Assembly: GCA_958295665.1 (NCBI GenBank)
Contig: OY282560.1
Location: forward strand, 43,772,333-43,836,332
Length of the DNA: 64,000 nt
Source of the DNA: Tipula vernalis
Taxonomy: Eukaryota; Arthropoda; Insecta; Diptera; Tipulidae
Direction of reading: 5' to 3'
Of this stretch, positions 11,568-22,969 are shown piece after piece. The notes beneath the pieces are model-generated. The model ran no database searches and was not told the origin of the DNA. It worked only from the letters and a program-made list of their open reading frames with translations. Position numbers and translations under genes: made by a program. Each line of letters starts with the position of its first letter. Positions within the stretch are counted from its first letter, which is position 1.

Positions 11568-14350
11568 GTTGGTTGGTGATGCTCGACGAAGATAGACGTG
11601 TTTTTGTCTTTCTTCGTGAATTGAATTTTAATTTAATTTAATTTAGTTTTAGCTTAAATTTAAGTTTGATTTAGCGATTTTTGTTTTGTGTAGCCGTACT
11701 TGTGAGTGAAAAGTTAATAAAAAGTGGTAAAACAGTGTTTTTTTGCGTAGTGCTGTGAATTAGTGTGTATACGGTGTTTTAATGAGTTGTGTTCAAAAAA
11801 TGTATCGAGTTGTTTTTTCTGTAAAGTGAGTTAATATAATAAAGTGTGGTATTTGAGCATGAGACGAGATCCTCATATTCAATATTAACATAACGGTACT
11901 TCTCAGATATCGTTAGGCAGGTAAGCTCCCGCTATATGCATTTTTGTATGTGATAGTGAAAACAATTATAATGTTTGATTTATTTGTTGGTTTTGTAATA
12001 TGATGAAGTTCTACGGTAAATACTTATTACTGTGAATTTCACTATAGCGAATGCAATATAATGTAATTGTATTTGATATATTTTTCAATTGGTTGTGTAT
12101 GTGTGCGGAAAGATTATTAGAAATACATTAATGTAAATTTAGCAACGATGGTACTTGGGAATATAGGACATACGAATATTTATAATTATTGTATTGCTCA
12201 AAAATCTCGTTCATATTTTGAATGTGTTGCTTCTTTCTATAATTACTGCTATTCATAAAGAGAATTTCCGACTGTTGTATCGTTACCTAAACAAATACAT
12301 GTAAATGCGGTTGTCCAATAGCATCGTGGACGATTGTTTGGACATGGCTATAAAACAATTTTTATTTCGATGAAATGCGCAAATCAAATTTATATTTTTT
12401 AACCGTCCAAAATGCCGGAGTTTTCAAGGTTCGAATATTTTATTCGTAGCATTTTTTTATTATAGGCAAGGAAATAAAAATTCCTTAAATTTAAATAAAG
12501 TTGTTTAAAATTTGTTTACTTTCATGAATTTCTAATTGTTCTCATGTTTTTAATGGTAGAGGCTTTAACATAAAACCTTCCATTTTTCAGTAAGCTTAAT
12601 AGGCTGAACTGGTCAAGTTAGGCGAAGATGTCACTGCGGCTAAAGTTTACTTTACGTATACATCGGGAAAATCGGGTAAGGAGTGTATATTTTGGAAATT
12701 TTTAAATGTAGGATTGTGCATCTGTGGTTTTTGGTAGGGGGAAGCCAGATTTCACCGGAAAGTTGCCTCATTTTCCGGTAGAATTTTCACTTTTTAGTTG
12801 AAAAAGTTTTGTATTATTTTATTCAAAATACGTAAAAATGTGCAATTTTTATAGAAATTTTGATATTAGGATTGTATCTTAACAATTTTTCGACAGTGCA
12901 AGTAATTTTTCCGAGAAAATTTTGTAATTTTTCCAGGAAAATTCTGAAATTTTTCTAGTTTCAAATTGTAAATAAAATTTGAAACACGAAGAATTAGCGG
13001 GGGTTTGGGGCGGCAGCAAAAAATTTTTTTGCAAAAAATTGTTATATTTACAAAAGTGGCTTTTTTTAACATTTGTGGTACTATCGGAAGAAGCGATAAG
13101 CGAGAAAAAAATAATAATAAAAATTCTCGTGGAAAATGAGATACATTTTCTCCTAAAATTTGGTTTGTACCTTCTAATTTATTATCATTTATAGATTCAC
13201 AATTCTAACCATAAAATGTTCTCGATTTGATACTTTTTTTAATTTCAATCTCAGTGCACTAACATAGACACACATTTTTTGTAAGTAAAATTTTGACTGA
13301 CTCCGTTGTGTGTCTCATTCCCACAACCACCGATTTTATATTTTTAACTCAAGTTATTTTTACTGACAAACTTTGATTCACAGTGGAATTGAGGTATTAG
13401 GGTATGTAAGTGTTAGTGCCTACGCTAAATGCCAAAACCAACAAAAATGCTGGTTATTGTGAATTTCATCTCATAGTGATGTTGAAGGTATTTTGAATAA
13501 TGAGCGGAGAGACATCTATTAGAACTAGTTGGTATGTACTTATGGTTCAAAACTTATTTCAGATGGGGTATGCTGGAGGAAGAAGAATTTATTATAATTG
13601 ATCCTTAATGTAATTAATGCCATAAGGCTTAGAATTGAATTATGATTAATAAATGGTAATGCTATTTTTAGGGATAGGAACATCTTTACATTTGAATGTA
13701 GATTAGATTATATTTATTGCTGTTTTAATATTTTTCTTAATTGTTGAAAACTAATACTTAAATATTTGAAATTAAAAAGCGGTTGGACTAAGTGAGAGTA
13801 GAAATAAACAACTAATTTGTTTTTTGGTTTCAGAAGAACCTCGAAATATATTTTATCATCAATTTGGTAAATCGGAAGTTTGGAGTATTATATAAATATA
13901 AATTCTAGTTTAAGATATTATTTCAGATCGATCAGGTTCCAACGTTTTATTATTAATATTTTTATTGTGTTGTCATTGTGCTGCCATAAAACACTAACTA
14001 TCGGCTTTATTAGGTGTCTGTAATACTCCTTACCCATTCCTCGATTTTGTTATATGTAAAAAGGTGTACGATGGCTGCCTGGCCAGGGGCGGATATCACA
14101 CTAATATACTTATGTGGTTATCAATGTGGCGCCTTTTTTTACGGGATGAATATTGCTATGTTTGGCTTCATGAAAAGCTGAGTATGATGGTACATATTTC
14201 CTTGGTTAGGGAGAGTTATGGTGTCGTATTGTAACATGGGTATAGTGGTGTGGTATTCGCATTTATAATACGGGAGACTTGCTTAATGCTTGATAGTACA
14301 TTGAAAGCAATCAATTAATCAATCAAAATAGATAAAAGATTTTATGAGTG
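11544..14350. mobile_element. 2.76 kb noncoding retroposed insert with 24-base TSD
   Basis: A 24-base word beginning 'aatagataaaagatttt' occurs identically at 11,544-11,567 and 14,327-14,350, and LINE coding sequence runs up to the first copy and resumes after the second. The insert proper is 11,568-14,326. A long duplication of this kind is typical of LINE-driven target-primed insertion. The 3' end is a short repeated tail ('tcaattaatcaatcaa'), and a hairpin ('cgaagatagac' with 'gtctttcttcg') lies near the 5' end. No coding frame of note was found inside. It could be a non-autonomous LINE, or a retroposed noncoding transcript. Confidence 0.65.
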
Positions 14351-14466
14351 AAAGAAAAATTGTTTTGAATGGAAGTGGGTATAGGTTGGAGGGTGTGGCG
14401 AATGTTTGACTTCCGCAAGGAAGTAAAATATCGCCAGCTCTTTTCCACCTATATACCAGCGAGATG
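14327..14466 (+). pseudogene. LINE reverse transcriptase relic, second part
   Basis: Continues the RT interrupted at 11,567. 'RKIVLNGSGYRLEGV' is followed, after a stop, by 'LPQGSKISPALFHLYT', the conserved GLPQGS-SP-LF segment of LINE RTs. The sequence stops being legible about 14,466, before the FADD catalytic box, so the 3' part is missing. This fixes the orientation and shows that the 2.76 kb insert landed inside the RT. Confidence 0.75.
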
Positions 14467-14617
14467 AACATCTAATATTAGATTGTCCTAACAGTTTGGC
14501 AGACAAATAAATCAGTTTGATATTTATTGATTAAATTCTCTTAAATTTTTGTTGAGCCGTTTAAAGTTTTCAAAATGACAGCTCTGGTAAGAACGTTTGA
14601 TGATAAGGTGATAATAA
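14467..14617. other. spacer before the Copia element
   Basis: About 150 AT-rich bases between the LINE relic and the candidate Copia LTR. If the Copia LTR were longer than proposed, it would extend into this segment, but no matching copy is seen beyond 18,537. Confidence 0.35.
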
Positions 14618-14680
14618 TGAAATTTAACTAAGAAGAGCTGGAAACTTGAAAATAAAACACGGATGATTCCAGATTACACA
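14618..14680 (-). repeat. candidate 3' LTR of Copia, about 62 bases
   Basis: On the plus strand it starts 'tgaaatttaac', contains 'agagctgga', and ends 'gatgattccagattacaca'. The same words in the same order lie at 18,498-18,537, next to the primer-binding site. Both copies have TG...CA-like ends. The RNase H frame ends inside it. About 60 bases would be very short for Copia, whose LTRs are usually 100-300 bases or more. Confidence 0.5.
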
Positions 14681-15180
14681 TGCATCCCGAAGAACATTGA
14701 CACGAGGTCCCGCCAATGGTTTTGTCAACAAATCTGCCATTATAGTTTCCGTAGGGCAATATTGGCATGTAACAATACATTGGTCGATGTAATCCTTGAC
14801 AAATGCCTCTCGAACATCTATATGTTTGGTACGTGACCTCAATTTCTCCTCCTTAATGAATTTCAAACAACTTTGATTCTCTTCGAAAATTGTTGTCGGT
14901 TTTTCAATGCGTTGATCGAAATCATTGAGTAAACGACGAATCCAATTCGCCTCTTGACATGCTTCAGACAACGCAATAAATTCTGCTTCCGTTGATGATA
15001 ACGCAATGCAATCCTGTCTTCGACTGCACCAACTGAGAATACCGTTACAATACTTGAATATGTAACCAGATTTTGACTTTCTGCTTGCACGATCATCAGC
15101 CCAACTTGCATCTGCATATCCGATAAGCTGATATTTACCATCACTCTTGCCAAGTCACAATTGCAAACCGGCACTACCAT
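14624..15180 (-). pseudogene. Copia RNase H domain relic
   Basis: Minus-strand frames give 'ASWADDRASRKSKSGYIF', 'ALSSTEAEFIALSEACQEA' (the invariant S-S-T-E-A-E-Y box with its catalytic Glu, Tyr replaced by Phe), 'EENQSCLKFIKEE', 'RSRTKHIDVREAFVKDYI' (the K-H-I-D-x-x-x-H region with H changed), and 'TIMADLLTKPL' at the end. RNase H removes genomic RNA during reverse transcription. A frameshift near 15,000 separates the two halves. This is the last domain of the polyprotein, and its stop lies in the candidate LTR. Confidence 0.85.
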
Positions 15181-16560
15181 TGAGATACTTTAATACTCGT
15201 TTCAATTCGTTCCAATCGTCCTGGTTTGGACTAGACATCTTTTGTGCTAGAATTGAAACTGCTGCCGATATATCAGGTCTCGTGTTGACTGATATGTACA
15301 GTATGCAACCGAGCAACTTTTGATGTTTGCCGTTGCCTAACAACAAATCCGTATCTGGAACTGAGGGCTCCTTTGCATCAGACATTTGGAAATCCTTTAG
15401 TAATTTTCCAATGTAAGCAGTCTGATTCAACGTGTAATAGTCATCTGCTTCCTACTTGACTTGAAGACTCAAGAAATCCTTAATCTCTCCCAAGTTCTTA
15501 ATCTTGAATTTCGAACTTAAAAACGTTTCGCATTTGGAGATTATCTCGTTGTTTTCACCAGCAATGACCACATCGTCAACGTAGATTAATACGTAGCATA
15601 TTTTTCCATCATGTTCGTAGGTGTACAAGCATGGATCATTCTTGTTTTAAACAAAACCGAAATCGATGAGAATTTGATGAATTGTTTGGTTCCAATTACG
15701 CGCTGATTGCTTTAGACCATATAAACTCCGTTTTAGTAGACACACTAAATCTTCGCCGCCTTCAACTTTGAACCCTGGAGGTTGTCTCATGAAAATTGTT
15801 TCAGACTGTTGAGAAAAGCCGTTTTCGCATCTAGATGAAAAACCTTCATGTCCTTGTTTGCTGCCACTGTAAGCAATGTTCGAAACGTAGTTTGACGAAC
15901 AACTGGAGCAAACACCTGATCATAGTCAGTACCGTATTTTTGCGAAAAACCTTGAGCAACAAGCCTTGCCTTGTGTCTGACTACTTTTCCATCTGAATTG
16001 CACTTTAGCTTGTAAATCCACTTTCAGCCAACTAGATTGGCACCTTCTGGAATTTTAACAAGCTCCTATGTTTGATTCTCCATCAATGACTTCATCTCAT
16101 CTGTCATTGCTTGAATCCACAGCCTCTTTTGATCACCCTTGATAGCTTCTACGTAGCACTTTAGTTCTTGAATGACTGAACTCACCACGTTCATTTCTTC
16201 AATAAATTTCTTTGGTGGAATTCCTTTGTTAGCACGTTGTGATCGTCTAACAGTTTACTCTTCATCTTCATTCTGAACGTGATTTTGTATTGGATTCTCT
16301 TCCTGAACTTTCTCATCGACTAATTCCTTTTGTACCTGATCGTTTTCTGCATCTTCAAAGTTGTTCAACTCTGAATTGTCGATAATTTGTTCCTGTTGAT
16401 AATCTTCGCTGGACTTGATAGGTAACAAATGGCCTCTTTCGACGAACTGAACATCTCGACTAACTGTGACTCAATCGGTTTCCGGACTGTAACAACGATA
16501 TGCCTTTGATTCGTAATCATAACCGACCAGCACTGCTTTCACACCCTTTGAATCGAATTT
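15155..16560 (-). pseudogene. Copia reverse transcriptase relic
   Basis: On the minus strand the RT begins with a linker rich in Glu, Gln and Asn (about 16,240-16,420), then 'HKARLVAQGFSQKYG', 'VFHLDAKTAFLNS' with the first Asp, 'LLKRSLYGLKQ', and 'VLIYVDDVVIAG' with the YVDD catalytic box at plus positions 15,572-15,583. It continues through 'NTRPDISAAVSILAQKM' toward RNase H. Internal stops and shifts are present near 16,470, 16,250, 16,060, 15,650 and 15,450. All RT landmarks are in order, so this is a recently degraded rather than ancient copy. Confidence 0.85.
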
Positions 16561-17737
16561 GTGCCTTGTTTGTTTTGGTACATGCATTTGACATTCTGAT
16601 CCGAATTTGCTGAAGCCTTTTCTGGAACCAACCTTCATATGGCGTTGTTTCTATACCCTTTGTTGGCAAACGATTCTGGACATAGTTAGCCATCATTACA
16701 GCTTCGCCCCAAAACTTTTTCTCTAAAACTGCGTCAATTAGCATGCAGTGAGCCTTTTTTACCAACGTTCTGTTTTTGCGTTCCGCTGTTCCGTTTTGTT
16801 GAGGTGTGTACGCAGTAGTTCTCTGGATTTGAATTCCGCTCGACTTTAAATAATTCACGAATTCATTACCGATGTACTCTCCTCCTCGATCTGTACCGAT
16901 GCATTTAGGTTTCTTTCCGAATTGAACCTTTACCATCGCAATATATTCCTTGAATTTGCTGTAAACTGATGATTTATTTGCGATTAGGTAGCTGACTGTA
17001 AATTTTGAGTAATCATCTATGAATGTCACAATGTAACGATTACCTGATGTTGTGGTCGTTTGCATCGGACCACAAACATCCGAATGAATCAGATCCATGA
17101 CTGCAACTGCTTTATTACTCGACTTGATCGGAAACTTGATTCGAGTAATTTTTCCTTCGAGACACACTCTGCACTTGGAGTTGATTTCGCAATCCGCTGT
17201 ACACTCGTTAAAATTGATGCCTTTAACCAAATTTCGTTTCGCCAATGATTTCACAACTTTGATGCAGCCATTGGATTCCTTTTCGACCGAGTAAGCTTTG
17301 TGAGGTTTCTTTAGTCTGTAAAGTATACCGCTGATTTCGCGAACTGCAATTTGACGACTGTTTTCCCTTATTTCACACTTGTTGCCCATGAAATTTACTC
17401 GAAAACCTTTTTCCGTTAGCTTTTTGACTGAAAGTAAATTTCCCTTGATATCTGGCATTAGCAACACGTCTGTGATCCTTACTGGAACACTTTGATTTTC
17501 CTCATTCAGAAAATCAACTTTAATTGTGTCTTTACCCGCAGCTGTTAATTGTTGACCACTTGCAACGCTTACTTTATCACTACAATTCATGTCGATATTG
17601 ACGAAAATATCCTTAGAACTGGCAATGTGACATGTGGCACCTGAATCGACAATCCAGCCATCACCTACTTGATGTGTCACAAACAGTTTTTCTGCTTCAT
17701 CTCTCGCTAGATTCGCCTTCTGATTACTTCCTTCCAT
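16517..17737 (-). pseudogene. Copia protease and integrase region
   Basis: A 406-codon open frame. Near residue 30 is 'WIVDSGATCHIA', the Copia aspartic protease active site (D-S-G-A). A pre-integrase zinc region with 'CRVCLEGK' follows, then the integrase core: 'LIHSDVCGPM' (first Asp), 'IGTDRGGEYIGNEF' (second Asp) and 'PQQNGTAERKNRTLV' (Glu), giving a complete D,D-35-E set. The product would cleave the polyprotein and insert the cDNA. The frame drifts out of the family after about residue 370, so there is a frameshift near 16,620, and it is separated from gag by another near 17,750. Confidence 0.85.
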
Positions 17738-17755
17738 TTTGTTGAGCCAGGCTTT

Positions 17756-18435
17756 TTATTTTCGACAATCCTTTTTGATGTGACCGCTTCTTTTGCAAAA
17801 ATAGCACTCAAACTTTTTGTTTTCACCTTTTTGACCTTTCGTTGCTCTTGATGTGTCAACTTTTAATGCAGTGTCATCCGTTGTTCCGCCTCGATCTTTA
17901 CCTTCGAGCACCGTTACCAAACCGTCGTAGCTTGGTGGCAACAACGTAGCACTCATAAAAAATTCCGGACCAAAATCTGCACCAAGCGCCAATAATTTTC
18001 GAAACAGCTCGTTCATGGAATTCACGTGTTTTTCCGCATCTCCGCCTTCATCAAGCCGCTGTTGCATGATTAACTTCAAAATCTGCACACGATTGCTTGA
18101 TGTGTTTGATTCATACGTTTCCTTAAGAATTCTCCATGTATTTCTTGCTGAATCTGCACCGATGATTTGATGAATTTGATCGTCTTCTACATTCAATGCA
18201 ATTGTGGAATGTGCCTTTTCATCATTTGCTGTCCACGCTGCTGTAACTGGTGATGGTTGTACCTCATTGATAACTGCCCATAAACCTTTTCCTTAAGAAG
18301 CATTTCCATTTTGTATTTCCATACAAAATAATTTGTTCCGTTTAGCTTTGAAATGCTGTATCTTGATTCAGCTGACGCCATCCTTTTCCGTATGTGAATT
18401 TCACAACACCGAAAAATCAATTTCACTTTATCCAA
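17756..18435 (-). pseudogene. Copia gag region
   Basis: Two frames, 18,193-18,435 and 17,756-18,196, joined across a frameshift near 18,190. The first has the Copia capsid start 'SKLNGTNYFVWKYKMEMLL'; the second has 'VNSMNELFRKLLALG' and 'LPPSYDGLVTVLE' of the capsid, then the zinc knuckle 'CYFCKRSGHIKKDC' (C-x2-C-x4-H-x4-C). Gag would package the element RNA. The nearest in-frame Met lies just after the primer-binding site, as expected in Copia. Confidence 0.85.
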
Positions 18436-18479
18436 TTAATCTGCCTTAATTTTTTCATAATGTCCGTATTCTTCATCCA

Positions 18480-18494
18480 CTGGGCCCATAACCT
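18480..18494 (-). promoter_or_regulatory. primer-binding site for a half initiator-Met tRNA
   Basis: The minus strand reads 'ggttatgggcccag'. This is complementary to the anticodon arm of the eukaryotic initiator Met tRNA, the fragment known to prime Drosophila copia and relatives. It lies four bases inside the candidate 5' LTR end (18,498) and upstream of gag, exactly where a Copia primer site belongs. Confidence 0.8.
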
Positions 18495-18497
18495 AAT

Positions 18498-18537
18498 TGA
18501 ATTTAACAAAGCAGAGCTGGACACTGATGATTCCACA
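18498..18537 (-). repeat. candidate 5' LTR of Copia, about 40 bases
   Basis: Plus-strand 'tgaatttaac', 'agagctgga' and 'gatgattcca' match 14,618-14,680 in order, lacking about 20 bases in the middle. Its position directly beside the primer-binding site supports an LTR. It may be an internally deleted remnant of a longer LTR. Confidence 0.5.
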
Positions 18538-21500
18538 TTAATTTTTATTTTAAAAAACCTTTTATTTTTCTTCTTTTAGGTTGTGTCACTTGAAAAAAAT
18601 ATTATTGACTCAAGTGAAGTTAGCTACAATAGTTAAATACAGTGAAACATATGAAATGATTCGTATGCGTTCAATGCTTATTTCCAATTGATAAATCAGC
18701 GACATACTAGATTTCCTCTCATCAATTGGCGTAAAACTTAGAAAATGAATAAATTCCACGTGAAACAGAAGGAATAAGATGACTTTGATTTGAGGACGGA
18801 GTCTGCCGGAGGTAAGAAATCTGATTTGATTGACCAGTTTAATTCAGTGACGCAAATAAAAAATTTCGCGGGAAAATTTTATGTCGAGAACCATAATTTA
18901 GGAAAACGTTATATAACGGCAAGAAAAAAGGAGTTAAAATGTTGCGTTGTAGCAAAGGAATATTGCGCTAATATTTACGTTTATTGAGGCTGATACACTA
19001 CTAATGGGTTTGATAAACTATATGAACAAAAAATTTCAAATTTAAAATAAACGGAATATTGTTGTATTTTGTACAAAATAAACTCGACAAATTTATTGTT
19101 TACACAACGACCGTTTATACAAATGAATCGCCCAGTTCTGGTGTCTTCGGTTCATTAACAAATTTTTACAAGATGATGCTCATTAAAATTGAGCAACATC
19201 ATTATGTTTACAACCATATCTCTAAATTTATTTAAATTAATAATATCTAACCTCTCAATAAAATAAAATTCCCGAGTGCTCATAAATAATTTATTTATTT
19301 TTGATAACCTCTCAAAAAATATTTGTTTATTTTACAGAGCGCTAGAAGAACATTCCGACGATAGACAGATCTACATTTGTCTGGTCAATAAAAACTCTTG
19401 TTTTGTAATAATAAACTCATAAATTTTGAAACTTCTTGTCATAAAAATTATTTTTTTTTTATATCAACAAAAAACTCATTTAAATTTTCTTAGCACACAT
19501 ACAAACAGAAACAAAATATTCAGTATCATCTTGAACACTTAAGACAAAAAAAAAAAATTACATCACTAAAATGTGTATATATAAACTGTATGCAATCCAT
19601 TAAATTCAGACTTTGGTGCTATGATTTTATAGGTTTTTTGTTCCATAAATCTCGTGCTAGTGTTCAATGAGTCAATGACATTTTAAAATGATTATTTAGT
19701 CACGAGTTGTGAAAAATCATATAGTTTAAAATAGAAATATGTATGTACACTTAGAAAAGGCTTGTGAGTATCCATAACCGGAAATACCCAATCATTATTA
19801 ATTAATTTAACCGAATTTTCAATATTCACAGCTTCCTTCTTCAAACATAATTTTTGCTACTTTATGTTCATTATACACGATAATTAGCTACTTGAGATAG
19901 AGATAAACCAAGCACAATAATATTCTGAAACATAATAATATTCTGTTTATTGTTTGTATAGATAAGAATTATTAATAGTTAGCGTATAAACAAGTCAACA
20001 ATTTTATAGTTTCTAATAAAATATTGCAAAAAATTGATGAAGATGATGCTGATATGTATGTATATGTATATAAGATTTGATGTTTTCTAATTGTACAGAA
20101 AAGAAGCCGCATGATCATAAAAAAAATTATCTGGTATCTCCGGTTAGCTGTTGACACTGTGTTGTTGAGAACCAATATAATTATACGTATCGGTTGTTTT
20201 TATTATTATAAACTAAAAGATTTATTGATTGATAAATTGAATTTGTCAAGTTCACAAAACTGAACTGTACTTATGTTTGGTATTACAATATGTATTTGTG
20301 CAGCATAGATTTTGCGTAGGACTACATATTATGTTTTATAATTTAAAATAATTTCTAACGGTTGTACACAAATATAAAGGTAACATAATATTATTAAACT
20401 TTTCTCAAGACACGATTACAAATAGTCTTACGATTTGATATAAATATTTATTCGTTAAACTTTGCAATTTATTAACTTATTGGAGGTGTGTTTGAGTTAT
20501 TTATGGATTGTGTTCCAAACATTTTTTAGTGTATCAAATTTGAAATATAGAAAATTGAGTTTGTTGACCAACAAAATATAATATGAAGTTGGCTCGAAAA
20601 TACATCCCGAAAAAAGACTTTTCAAAATGTTTCTCGACTAAACATTAGATAGGACTCCTTTACCTTCTACCCGCGGTGTATTGAAATCTGTTTTATAGAG
20701 CTATACATTCATATGTGGAGATATCAAGAATTTTGAATTATCCATCACTGGATCTCACAAGAATTGATAGATACTGTGGTGTACGGCTGGTGTTACATCT
20801 GACGATTCAACATGGCATAACTTTACCCGGACTGGCTTTCTTTCGGACGACTCTACACAGAAATTATATTTTCTATTCCACGTTCTTCCAGAACTAAAAA
20901 TACTGCGTTAACTAACCTTGCAAAAGAAGAATTTTTTAGACCAAACCTTCTTGATAAATCTGATAATGTAGATAGACCCAGCTGTTAGAAGTAGCAAAAA
21001 TTCTTTTCGAAGTGGCAAATGATTGAATTAATTTAAATCAAAAAATCATATCAAACTGGTTTATAAAATATCTGAATTCAACTTAAACATTTCAGAGAGT
21101 ATTTGGATAGAAATTTTTCTACCTAATGGGCGAGTATTAGAATCGTTTATGTCTAGATAGATTTGTTAATAAAAACTTTAGCTATGGAATTTTCAAAATT
21201 TATAGGACGAGTGAACGTATTATGTATATTGCGCAAAAATTTGGCATACAACAGGTTATATGTGGAACACCTTTAAAAGGGGGCTATTAGAAAAAAGATA
21301 GAAAACCGTTACTGAAACATTAAACCAAGAGGAAGGTATTGATTTTGTGCAAGAAACCAATACCTTTCAAAAATCAAAATCATATGATGTGTTTCATTGA
21401 TGTGAAAATACGATCGAAGGCATTGCAATTAAAACCACAATTTCACTGACGATTTTATTGATATCGACAAAGATTGAATAAAAAAAGCATTAATTGAGGG

Positions 21501-22224
21501 TAAATATATCCAAAAAATTAAGCACTTTCCATTTGTTGTTGTGAACTAAGTACAGTGACCAGTTTAATAAATGAATTTGATTTGACTTCCGTTTACAAAG
21601 CCCATAATTTCGAGATTTTCAAAAAATTGTCAATCAAGTTTTTATAAATGGTGGAATTAATAGTTTTTTAATAGACATTTTCAAAGTTTTATGTTAAAAA
21701 AAATTTGGTATCTTAAATGATGGCGTTTGACATAGTAACAGTCACGTGGACAATTATTTTGCTTCAAAACGTCAACTACTCGTAATATTGGCCAATTGCC
21801 GACTAAAATAGCATTTTTTATTAGGGATATTTACGAACGAAATGTTATGATCCATCGGCATCTTGGCTGGTATTCCAAAAGCTGCAATTAAAGCAAAATT
21901 TTGTCAGGCGATTAAATGGGAAGTAATTCTTTGCACAAAGGAAAATGAGGTTGATATGTTGATTTATAAAAACTGCCTACCGTGAGAAATCCACCCAACA
22001 TTGGTATCAATCCACAGATGGTTGTCTATACCAGATCCACGAGATAAAAATGGCAAGGACAACCTTAGATAGGGGGTGTTGATATAGGTGTTGTCATTTT
22101 AATAAGGTGATGGTTCTATCTAATCGCTCGCTGTGAAATGAGATTCAATGGTGGACATTTGAAGATTTTTAATATCTCAAACCATATATGGGTATGACTC
22201 TAAAAACCTTTCCATCATCGCGTT
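18538..22224. other. noncoding stretch, no recognised gene
   Basis: AT-rich sequence. A 65-codon plus-strand frame at 18,790-18,987 and a 60-codon frame at 20,715-20,897 match nothing I recognise. Broken frames across 21,230-22,080 hint at an old coding relic, but no motif could be named. No RNA gene or element end was seen. Confidence 0.4.
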
Positions 22225-22250
22225 GGGGGGAGGGGGGGCGGGGAGGGGAG
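22225..22250 (+). other. G-quadruplex-forming G-tract
   Basis: Four G-runs of 6, 7, 4 and 4 bases are separated by single non-G bases, in a window that is otherwise about two-thirds A+T. The pattern meets the usual quadruplex motif with one-base loops. It stands about 100 bases outside the Penelope-like element. Confidence 0.6.
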
Positions 22251-22375
22251 TAGGATCACATACACTGCTAGGTATACGCCTTTTACTATTTTATTAGATT
22301 TTTGCAAAATAGTTTTACAGATTCCAAGTGAAACCTTATTTTATATATTTTCCTAACGGCTGGATCTTAATATTT

Positions 22376-22705
22376 CCTCTAGTCTTCGGGTTTGGCAGCC
22401 AATAAAACTAATTCTTAATATTTATTTCGACGTTTCGATAAATTTATTATCTTCTTCAGGTCTACACGGTTTTAACAATACATACATACAAAATTTATTA
22501 AAATATATAGGAATTACCATGTCATACTCGGACTTAAATTTGAAGAGTATTTCTTGTCATACCCGAACTTGTAAACAGAAAATACATTTTTTTTCAACAA
22601 AAGACAAATTGATTCAAATTGGACGACTAAAATCAAAATATTTTTAGTAAAAAAACTTTTTGAATTTGGAATTTCAAGAAATTTAGATATAAAATCAATG
22701 ATGCC
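22376..22705 (-). repeat. Penelope-like 3' end / pseudo-LTR (left)
   Basis: Includes the last part of the endonuclease reading frame and the 3' untranslated end. Its mirror copy is at 25,020-25,329, with scattered mismatches and small indels. The outer tips 'cctctagtcttcgggtttgg' and inverse are nearly perfect. Confidence 0.85.
22429..22460 (-). ncRNA. hammerhead-like ribozyme motif
   Basis: On the minus strand 'ctgaaga' (fits CUGANGA) is followed after one extra A by 'gataa', a five-base loop and 'ttatc', which form a 5-bp stem II, then 'gaaac' and 'gtc'. Hammerhead ribozymes with this layout and a very short stem III are known from Penelope-like ends. The extra A and the lack of a visible stem III make activity doubtful. 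The copy at 25,248-25,279 has 'cttaaga' instead and should be inactive. Confidence 0.5.
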
Positions 22706-22969
22706 AGAATAAATATGGTTAAGATAGTCAGTATCACTCTTTTTGTTGACAACAATTTTATGATTACCAATAATGTGAGCCATCTCCAAAAATAAACGAA
22801 TTTTATACAATTTTTCAATATCCAAAATTTTTACCTGATCAAATTTAAATGTGTGTCCAGTATCAGAGGAATGCTGGCATAATATAGTAGCTTGCGTATT
22901 TCTGATTCTGATGTATAGTAAGGTGATTTTCAATGGAATCAAGGAACCTAAATACTCGTTAGCATACAA
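22514..22969 (-). pseudogene. Penelope-like GIY-YIG endonuclease, C-terminal part
   Basis: A 151-codon minus-strand frame. After a start derived from the tandem repeat it reads 'ILCQHSSDTGHTFKFDQV', 'ILDIEKLYKIRLFLEMAHI' and 'VVNKKSDTDYLNHIYSGI'. These match the H-x-x-x-T-G-H and K-R-x-x-E-x-x-x-I region at the end of Penelope-like proteins, which supplies catalytic residues of the endonuclease that opens the target. The N-terminal half of the same domain lies more than 1 kb away at 24,030-24,170. Confidence 0.8.

Larger units (their letters stand above)
14618..18537 (-). mobile_element. Ty1/Copia-type LTR retrotransposon, degenerate
   Basis: On the minus strand the order is gag (zinc knuckle), protease, integrase, reverse transcriptase, RNase H, which defines Copia; in Gypsy the integrase comes last. 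A primer-binding site and short terminal repeats frame the body at 18,480-18,537 and 14,618-14,680. Frameshifts or stops lie near 18,190, 17,750, 16,620, 15,450 and 15,170, so no full polyprotein can be made. Clear target-site duplications were not found. Confidence 0.85.
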
